Shown: one piece after another, positions 53,806-61,092 of the stretch
Layout of the letters: each line of letters starts with the position of its first letter
How positions within the stretch are numbered: the first letter of the stretch is position 1
DNA from: an uncultured Christensenellaceae bacterium
GTDB taxonomy: Bacteria > Bacillota > Clostridia > Christensenellales > Pumilibacteraceae
NCBI GenBank assembly: GCA_910587445.1
Contig: CAJULE010000001.1
Location: forward strand, 1-64,000
Direction of reading: 5' to 3'
DNA: 64,000 nt
The notes under the pieces: model-generated
What the model saw: the letters and a program-made list of their open reading frames with translations, nothing else
What the model was told of the DNA's origin: nothing
Database searches by the model: none
Translations under genes and position numbers: made by a program

Positions 53806-56800
53806 ATGAAAAAACAAGGCAAAAAGAGATTCGCCAAAGTCATCGCTCCCGTACTTGTAGCGTCGCTTGCCGTCGCTCCGTCTGCGGGAACGCTCGTGGC
53901 GTTCGCCGCAAACGGCGGGCAGGCAATCCCCGTGTTCAACACGCAGGCGGAAGCGCTTGAAGCGGCAAGAGATCTCAATACGAGACTCACGGGCGAAGGT
54001 TCGGTTCTCTTGAAGAACAGGGAAAACGCTCTTCCCGTAAAGAAGGATGTGGGCATAACCGTGTTCGGCGCTGCGGCAAACGCGCTTCAGGGCGGCGGTT
54101 CGAAAGTCGACAATAAAGATACCGAGTTCAGCAGCGTTAGGCTTGCCCTCGTAAGCGGCGGCTTTACGAAGGTAAACGAAAAAATCATTACGGAGACTGA
54201 CGTTGTCGGAACTCCCGCAAAGGGCGATACGCCCGCCGTCGATCCCATTGCCGACACCGCAGTGGGCACGATGAAAGACGTGGCCGTAGTCGTGCTTAAG
54301 CGCGGCGGCGGCGAGGGCAGCGACCTTCCCGTTGCGACGAGCGAATTGGCGACGGATGACGAATCTGCTTCCCACAAGCGTCTTGCGCAGAACAATCAGG
54401 GCAAGGACGTAAAGCACAATCAGATGCTTACCGAAAACGAGAAAGCGATGATAGCTTATGCAAAGAAGAACTGCACGAAGGTCGTCGTAATTCTCAACAC
54501 CTCCAACGCAATGGAAATGAAGACGCTCGAGGACGACGACGAGATCGACTCCATTCTTTGGATAGGTCGTCCCGGTACGACCGGTCTTGCTGCAGTACCC
54601 AAGCTCCTTTCGGGTGCATGGAATCCTTCCGGCAAGCTCGTTGCGGAGTGGTACAACGACTTTACAGCCGATCCCACCTGGTACAACTCGATGGCAAACA
54701 CGCAGAACGACGCGGGCAGCAACACGTACATACTCGAGGATGGCTCGCGCGCAAGCAACATAACGATGCACGGCGTCGATTACTCCGAAGACATCTATAT
54801 GGGCTATAAGTATTACGAAACCGTCTATGCGGACATCGCGGCAGGCAAGTATTCGTACAATGCTACGACGAAAGAGCTCACGAAAGGAACGCCTTCCGAC
54901 GCGACGGCAGAGGCGGAAGCATGGCACAACGACAACGTCGTTTATCCGTTCGGCTACGGCTTGTCTTATACGAACTTCGAAATGAAGATAGTCGGCACGT
55001 CTACGGACAGCCTTACTGCGGAAGAGATTTCCTCGTCCGTAGGAAGACCGGCAAAGGTCAAGACCTTCAACATCACTGTCGAAGTGACGAACAAGGGCAG
55101 CAAGGCAGGTAAGGAAGTAGTCGAAATTTATTCGAGCGCGCCTTACACCGAAGGCGGAATAGAAAAGGCGCACGTAAATCTCGTCGCTTACGCAAAGACC
55201 GACAACTTGAAGCCCGGCGCTACGCAGAGACTTACGCTTACCGTAAATCTTCAGGATATGGCGTCGTACGACTATAACGACGCAAACGGCAACGGCTTTA
55301 AGGGCTATGAGCTCGAGGCGGGCAAGTATACCATCTATGCTTCGAACACTTCGCACTGCACAAAGGACACCGAAAGCGTCGAACTCGAGATAACAGAGGC
55401 GCAAGGCGTTTCCACGCAGAAGGGCAAAACGGGCGGCAGACTCGCGCTCGACGACTTCTCCGACAACGAGATAATGAACCTGTTCAGCAAGGAGAACGGC
55501 AGAAACTATTCTCTTCGTAAGAACGACGCGGATTGGAACGGCGACGGCAAAGTAGACGAGAAAGACAAGATGTTCACGAAAGAGCAGAGACTTCTTTCGC
55601 GCAGCGACCTTGTCGGAACTTTCCCCGAGGCTCCCGTATCGACGATAGACGGCGTACCCGTTTCTTCGATACAGGCGTTCGACGAGACGAAAGCATACGC
55701 CGTAGGCGATACCGTAAGAGTTACGACGGTGACGACGGGCGTTACGGGCACGTCTTCCACGAAATTCTACAAGTTCACGTCGGCTCATGCGGCAGGCGCG
55801 TTTAACGAAAATGAGGTTACCGAGCTTTCGGGCAATTACATCGGCGGACTTGTGGTTACCGAGGCGTTTGCCGACCTTATGGATTACTATGCGGGTTACA
55901 CTCTCAATACTTGGGTACCCGTGACCGCATACTACGATCCTTCGGTTGCAGTCGAAGCGAACGGCAAAGTAGGTATTACGGGCACGAAGGAAATCTATCA
56001 GGCGGCAGCGAAGATAGACGCAGTCACGGAAGTGACGACGGGCTCGCTCCATGCGAAAGACGATTACGTACGCATAGGCACGCAGATCTATAAGCTTAAA
56101 GAAGCGCTTCCCGCGCCGACTATCATCGACCAGACGGCGGCTCGTACCGACGGCAAGGCGGACAGAGATTATGCCGTAGGCGAAATAGTAAGATATTGCA
56201 GTCAGGGTTGGGGCGGCGTTAGCACGAACACCGTCGTAGTCACGAAGGAGATAAAGAAAGAAGACAGCTTCAGCTCCCGCGGCGGTTCGGCAAACTGCGC
56301 TTCGTTCACGGCAAGCACGCGTATTACCGATTCGAACTCCGAAAAGGTAAATCATGTCGATTACATAAAGCTTAAGGGCGCTACTAAGACGAGCGAAGAG
56401 AATTCCGGCGACTACAAGTACAGCGACAAGCTCTTCCAGGGCACGGAGGGCATAAACGGCTATCAGGGACACGAGGACGGTCTTTACGACGTGACCGAGG
56501 ACATGATGCACGGCTGGAGCCAGATGGCTGACGCAGCCGCACAGGAAGCTAAGATTGCTTCGGGCGACTGGATCTGGTTCAACGAGCTCAACGGCGTCAA
56601 GTATACGGACAAGGAAGTAATAACCGAAGGCAAGTTCGCAGGCATGACGGGCGAAGAGGTTTGGACGAAGTTCATGAATCAGTGGACTTGGAAGGACTTC
56701 GCAACGGCTTGCTGGCAGGGCGGCAACAACGGCTTGCCTGTCGACAACCTCGGCATTCCCGCAGGCGGCATACAGGATAGCCCGACGAGCTTTGCGAGAA

Positions 56801-58143
56801 CGTACTCCTGGTGCGACAACTGCTCGATAGCTTCCACCTACAACGTAGAGCTCGGCGAGGAGCAGGGCAGAGTAACCGCAAGCCTCGGCTTGTTCGGCAA
56901 CACAGGCAAGATAAACAATCAGAACAACACGAGAAACGACGAATGGCTCAACCCCGCAATCAACTTCCAGAGAACTCCTTTCTCGGGACGTAACAACGAG
57001 TACTATGCTCAGGACGGTTACCAGGCGGGACAGTTCGCTCAGGCAGTCGTAAAGGGCATACAGTCTCAGGGCGTAAGCAGCCACTTAAAGCATATGTTCC
57101 TCAACGACCAGGAGACCGACCGTAACCAGGGCGACCTCATGGCTTGGGTAAGCGAGCAGGCTATCCGCGAGATATACGTCAAGCCCTTCCAGATGGGTAT
57201 CCAGGAAGGCGGAGCGGAAGGCGCGATGTCGGCGTTTGCGAGAATCGGCGCGGTTCCCACTCCCGTAAGCGATAATATGTGCAATCTCCTCGTTCGTAAG
57301 GAATGGGGTGCGGAAGGCTTCATGTTCCACCCGGATATGTACTCGCCTCAGGCGAACGTAGCTCCCGAGGATCTCATGCTCAGAACGGGTCACAACCATG
57401 CGCCCGGCGGCAACAACGCCAACAGCGACGGAAGCGCGGCTAACAACACCTACGCGGGTCGTTGGGACGCAGAGTACGACAATCCTCTTACGGGTACGAA
57501 GGGCGGCGTTTACATCGGCAAGGACGACGAAGCTACGGGTCAGAAGATCTACTACTCGAACAACCAGTGGTATATCGTCCGTCAGAGCGCAATGCTCATG
57601 TACAGCGAATACGCAAACAACTCGCACTCGCTTAACGGCATAATCCTCACCGATTGGAAGGATATGGACGTCACGATAAACACTATGTCGACGGCAGTCA
57701 TCGACGCATCGTTCAAGGACGCGGAAGCTAAGTCCAAGACACACAGCTATGCTATCACGAACGGCGAACTTCCGAAGGGTCTTGCAATCGACGCTAAGAC
57801 GGGTATCATAAGCGGCATAGCGGAAGAACCCACCGAAGAGGCTGTCGAAATAACCATAACCGGTACGTTCGACAAGTGGATCAAGACCGACATGGTCGTT
57901 ACGATCAACGTGAGCGAAGCCGTAGGACCTCAGGGACCGCAGGGACCTCAAGGCGACAAAGGCGAAACCGGCGCACAGGGACCTCAGGGACCTAAGGGCG
58001 AGGACGCAGTGGCACCCGAGGGCGGTTGCGGAAGCAGCGTGGAAACGACGAGCGCGGCGGTTGCTGCGGCAGTCGTACTCGCGGGACTCGGAGTTGCGAT
58101 CGCTGCGAAAAAGCGCAAGTCTTCGGCAAAGTCGGCGAAGTGA
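53806..58143 (+). CDS. Large secreted GH3 glycosidase with permuted domains and collagen-like anchor
   Basis: A 1445-residue surface enzyme, paralogue of the first GH3. A signal peptide ends near AFAAN (residue 33). The sandwich domain (about 45-320) and fibronectin III-like domain (about 385-525) precede an extra region (about 570-880) and the barrel (about 940-1250). Barrel motifs are GRNNEYYAQD, LKHMFLNDQE (near 1095) and the candidate nucleophile in FHPDMYS (near 1178); the acid/base-type Glu is in GGEGSDLP. The extra region opens with a calcium-loop motif, DWNGDGKVDEKD. An Ig-like segment, a GPQGPQGPQG collagen-like stalk and GGCGS, a helix and a basic tail end the protein. TAGGAGG precedes the ATG. 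Expression probably depends on the G9 promoter. Confidence 0.9.
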   Translation: MKKQGKKRFAKVIAPVLVASLAVAPSAGTLVAFAANGGQAIPVFNTQAEALEAARDLNTRLTGEGSVLLKNRENALPVKKDVGITVFGAAANALQGGGSKVDNKDTEFSSVRLALVSGGFTKVNEKIITETDVVGTPAKGDTPAVDPIADTAVGTMKDVAVVVLKRGGGEGSDLPVATSELATDDESASHKRLAQNNQGKDVKHNQMLTENEKAMIAYAKKNCTKVVVILNTSNAMEMKTLEDDDEIDSILWIGRPGTTGLAAVPKLLSGAWNPSGKLVAEWYNDFTADPTWYNSMANTQNDAGSNTYILEDGSRASNITMHGVDYSEDIYMGYKYYETVYADIAAGKYSYNATTKELTKGTPSDATAEAEAWHNDNVVYPFGYGLSYTNFEMKIVGTSTDSLTAEEISSSVGRPAKVKTFNITVEVTNKGSKAGKEVVEIYSSAPYTEGGIEKAHVNLVAYAKTDNLKPGATQRLTLTVNLQDMASYDYNDANGNGFKGYELEAGKYTIYASNTSHCTKDTESVELEITEAQGVSTQKGKTGGRLALDDFSDNEIMNLFSKENGRNYSLRKNDADWNGDGKVDEKDKMFTKEQRLLSRSDLVGTFPEAPVSTIDGVPVSSIQAFDETKAYAVGDTVRVTTVTTGVTGTSSTKFYKFTSAHAAGAFNENEVTELSGNYIGGLVVTEAFADLMDYYAGYTLNTWVPVTAYYDPSVAVEANGKVGITGTKEIYQAAAKIDAVTEVTTGSLHAKDDYVRIGTQIYKLKEALPAPTIIDQTAARTDGKADRDYAVGEIVRYCSQGWGGVSTNTVVVTKEIKKEDSFSSRGGSANCASFTASTRITDSNSEKVNHVDYIKLKGATKTSEENSGDYKYSDKLFQGTEGINGYQGHEDGLYDVTEDMMHGWSQMADAAAQEAKIASGDWIWFNELNGVKYTDKEVITEGKFAGMTGEEVWTKFMNQWTWKDFATACWQGGNNGLPVDNLGIPAGGIQDSPTSFARTYSWCDNCSIASTYNVELGEEQGRVTASLGLFGNTGKINNQNNTRNDEWLNPAINFQRTPFSGRNNEYYAQDGYQAGQFAQAVVKGIQSQGVSSHLKHMFLNDQETDRNQGDLMAWVSEQAIREIYVKPFQMGIQEGGAEGAMSAFARIGAVPTPVSDNMCNLLVRKEWGAEGFMFHPDMYSPQANVAPEDLMLRTGHNHAPGGNNANSDGSAANNTYAGRWDAEYDNPLTGTKGGVYIGKDDEATGQKIYYSNNQWYIVRQSAMLMYSEYANNSHSLNGIILTDWKDMDVTINTMSTAVIDASFKDAEAKSKTHSYAITNGELPKGLAIDAKTGIISGIAEEPTEEAVEITITGTFDKWIKTDMVVTINVSEAVGPQGPQGPQGDKGETGAQGPQGPKGEDAVAPEGGCGSSVETTSAAVAAAVVLAGLGVAIAAKKRKSSAKSAK

Positions 58144-58191
58144 ACGATAGGTAAATAAAAAGCTCGAAAGAGCAAGATTTTAAACCCGCAG

Positions 58192-58246
58192 AATATTTCT
58201 CCGGCTCGAGGACAGAAGATTGAATCGGGTCGGAGAATATTTTTTC
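58192..58246 (+). terminator. Terminator after the module B GH3
   Basis: AATATT-CTCCG (58192-58203, one bulged T) pairs with CGGAGAATATT (58231-58241), followed by TTTTT. Confidence 0.7.
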
Positions 58247-58321
58247 GGGATAACATTCGAATGAATATTCGATGATGAAAGCAGCGACCGAGTGTTCGGT
58301 CGGTATAAGCAAGGAGAGTGT

Positions 58322-60472
58322 ATGATGAAGAAAAAACATCTCATAACAGTGGCGCTTCTTTCGCTCGTTTTGGCGTTCGGCTCGCTTTTTGCCGCCTGCA
58401 CGCCTACACCGGGACAGGAAAACATAGCCACGTACACCGTCAGGTTCAACAACAATTATGACGGGACCGTGACGAAAGTCGAGGTCGAAAGCGGCAAGAC
58501 TTTGGCTCTTCCCGCCGAGCCTTCCCGCACCGGCTATATATTTAAAGGGTGGTACACCGAATACGGCGAAAACGCGTCCGTCGAGTTCGACGCGACGAAG
58601 CCCGTCGTAAAGGATACGACCGTATTTGCCAAGTGGGAAAGAAACGATTCGGTCAGCCTCGTGACGTTCAAATATATGAATCTGCGCACGCAGGACAAAA
58701 TCGTTTCGGTGAATAAGGGCACACAGCTCGAAAGACCCGAAAACCCCAAATTCGACGATAACGAAATGTACGCTTTCAACGGGTGGTATACGGAGAGCGA
58801 TTGCAAGAACGCCTACGACTTCACCCAAAGCGTAAACGATGACATAACTTTATATGCGGGCTGGACGGCTGACAAGACGACAGTCGAGTTCGACGCAAAC
58901 TTTGCGGGTGCGCCCGCACCGACGAAAACCGTCGTAAAACTCGGTACGGCAGTCGCAAAGCCTGCGGATCCCGAACGAGCGATGAACGAATTCGGCGGCT
59001 GGTTCACGGGACGCGTGGGCGGAACGCAGTACGATTTCTCTTCTCCCGTGACGGAGGCGACGACGCTCTATGCTCATTGGCTCAGAAGCGAGTATGTCGT
59101 CACGTTCAATGTGAACGGCGCGCCTATAGATTCGGGCGCGGACTTCGGAGAGGGCAGCGTCAGCCGAGGCAAAATCCAGTATACGATTAAGCGAGGCGCT
59201 TCCGCCGAGCAGATCGCGGCGAACATCATATCGAAATTAGGCTATGAAGGACATAAGTTCGTCGGCTGGTACAACAGAGCGGTGGACGCGGAGACGGGCG
59301 AACCGTCCGACGCACGCGAGGTTTCCCTTTCTTCGATAGGCGACGACATGACCGTCTATGCGAAGTGGGAGCTCGAGACCTATGAAGTCAAGTTCGATCT
59401 CAATTACGAAAGCGCTCCCGCGGCGCCCGAAACGCAGACCGTAAAATACGGCAAGCAGGCAACGGAGCCCGAAAAGCCTACGCGTGCGGGCTATCGCCTG
59501 GTCGGCTGGTACAGAGAAGCCGCTGGCACGACGCAGTTCACTTTCGATATGCCTGTTACGGGCAACCTCACGCTCTATGCGCGTTGGATGGACAATTCGC
59601 AGGCGGGCGGCACGATTACCGTAACTTACAACTATAAAACCGACGGCGCAAACGTAGTGCACGCGACGACTTCGGTCGAGTCGCTCGGCACGGCGGCGTC
59701 ATCGGCTCCCGCAAATCCCAAAGTCGACGGCTGGCTGTTCGTAGGTTGGTTCGAGGACGAAGCGTTTACCAAGGAGTTCAACATGAACGCGACTCTCACG
59801 GACGACGTTGCCGTTTACGGAAAGATGCTTAAAGGCTATACGCTCGAAGCCGAGAAAGTCGACTTCACGGAAAAGAGAGGTCAGGGCACTTCCACGAACT
59901 CTTTCGAAGAGCAGATGATCTACGGCGAGAAGTTCATAGGCGACGGCACGGGCAAGGGCGACAGCTTCGTAAGCGGCGGTATGTTCGTGCGCGAGCTTTA
60001 CTACAACGGCGCGTTCCTCGAGTTCGAGTTCACCGTGGACGAGGAAGTCGAAGACGCGGTCATGGTGCTCAGAGTTTCCAGCGAGTCTTACGAGTTCATG
60101 AAGACGCAGAAAAAGGACGGCAAAGTTTACAACTATCTCAACGAAGAAGAGTTTAAGATCATAGTAAACAGCACCAATCCCGACGACAGGCTTTCTTACG
60201 GCGGACTTCTTATCCCTATGGCAAACCTTGTGGAGAAAGAGGACCTCTCGAACAAAAAGACGCCTTTCGAAAATATGGAGATAGCCGTTAAGCTTCACCT
60301 CAATAAGGGTGTGAACAAGATAGTGCTTCTTGTCGACAACAACAACAACCACGGCGGAACGTTCCATGCCGAAGCCCCGATGATCGACTGTATGTACATC
60401 TATGCTTCTACGGGTATCACGCAGAACGATTACGGCTTCGACACGCTTCCCGGCGTGAACTTGGGAAATTAA
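58322..60472 (+). CDS. Lipoprotein with six InlB-type repeats and a carbohydrate-binding-like domain
   Basis: A 716-residue surface lipoprotein with lipobox FAAC (Cys26). The ATG at 58322 follows AAGGAGAGTGT; a reading ten codons longer would include that site. Six InlB-type repeats cover about residues 37-490, each with a GW(Y/F) core and most closing in YA-x-W or FAKW. The final 220 residues begin YTLEAEKVDFTEKRGQG and include GVNKIVLLVDN and APMIDCMYIY, the pattern of CBM6/35-type sandwiches; this is judged by eye. It is the counterpart of the lipoprotein in module A. It probably binds the glycan attacked by the neighbouring GH3 proteins. Confidence 0.8.
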   Translation: MMKKKHLITVALLSLVLAFGSLFAACTPTPGQENIATYTVRFNNNYDGTVTKVEVESGKTLALPAEPSRTGYIFKGWYTEYGENASVEFDATKPVVKDTTVFAKWERNDSVSLVTFKYMNLRTQDKIVSVNKGTQLERPENPKFDDNEMYAFNGWYTESDCKNAYDFTQSVNDDITLYAGWTADKTTVEFDANFAGAPAPTKTVVKLGTAVAKPADPERAMNEFGGWFTGRVGGTQYDFSSPVTEATTLYAHWLRSEYVVTFNVNGAPIDSGADFGEGSVSRGKIQYTIKRGASAEQIAANIISKLGYEGHKFVGWYNRAVDAETGEPSDAREVSLSSIGDDMTVYAKWELETYEVKFDLNYESAPAAPETQTVKYGKQATEPEKPTRAGYRLVGWYREAAGTTQFTFDMPVTGNLTLYARWMDNSQAGGTITVTYNYKTDGANVVHATTSVESLGTAASSAPANPKVDGWLFVGWFEDEAFTKEFNMNATLTDDVAVYGKMLKGYTLEAEKVDFTEKRGQGTSTNSFEEQMIYGEKFIGDGTGKGDSFVSGGMFVRELYYNGAFLEFEFTVDEEVEDAVMVLRVSSESYEFMKTQKKDGKVYNYLNEEEFKIIVNSTNPDDRLSYGGLLIPMANLVEKEDLSNKKTPFENMEIAVKLHLNKGVNKIVLLVDNNNNHGGTFHAEAPMIDCMYIYASTGITQNDYGFDTLPGVNLGN

Positions 60473-60551
60473 AAGTATTTGGCTTTGGGAGTTTGCTCGC
60501 TCGTAAGTCGGCTTGCGGGCGGGCGGATTCCGAAATAAAATGGAGGACAAA

Positions 60552-61091
60552 ATGAAAAAGAATAAACCGTTTTATATTCGGGTTGATTTCTATCTGACGG
60601 CGCTTGCGTTTTTGCTCGCATTTGTCGCGCTCGTGCTGTATGCGGCGGGCTGTGCGTCGGAGTTCAACGGCGGAGCGGTCTCCAAAGCCGTCGTCGCATG
60701 GGACGTGCTTGCGGTGGTTTTCGGCGGGCTCGCTTTGGGTGCGGGAATTGCCGAATGCTTTACGGAAAACGCGCTTGTAGGGAAGATCTGTTCGTATAGG
60801 CGCTTTGCGGCGTTTGCGGCGTTCCTGTTTCTTATACTCGGCTTTTTGATGCAGATACTCGACGAGTACTCGCTGCTCGGAACCATTCTTTACCCGATAG
60901 TTTCGGGTACGGTCGGCGATCCCGTCGATCCGACGCTGTCGGCTTGTTACTTCACGGCGCTTATATTTGCGTTCGTCTCGATGTGGTGCGCGCTTGCCGC
61001 AGGCATCGTAGGGCAGGTTTCGAGCTATAGAGAGGAAAGAAGCGAGAAGCTTGCTCCTTCGGCAGAAAGCGCAGGCGAGGAGGTAAAATAA
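60552..61091 (+). CDS. Small four-helix membrane protein of unknown function
   Basis: A 179-residue protein from the ATG at 60552, with GGAGG six bases upstream. It has four hydrophobic segments (about residues 10-32, 45-70, 85-107 and 130-155) and a polar, acidic C-terminal tail (ESAGEEVK). I do not recognise the family. It lies between the lipoprotein and the second GH3 of module B and ends one base before the latter's start; module A has no equivalent. A role in assembling or holding the surface complex is a guess. Confidence 0.7.
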   Translation: MKKNKPFYIRVDFYLTALAFLLAFVALVLYAAGCASEFNGGAVSKAVVAWDVLAVVFGGLALGAGIAECFTENALVGKICSYRRFAAFAAFLFLILGFLMQILDEYSLLGTILYPIVSGTVGDPVDPTLSACYFTALIFAFVSMWCALAAGIVGQVSSYREERSEKLAPSAESAGEEVK

Positions 61092-61092
61092 A

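Noticed and set aside
53791..57084. A 1097-codon minus-strand open frame opposite the module B GH3
   Set aside because: It is a by-product of the codon bias of the sense gene. No start signal or domain is visible.
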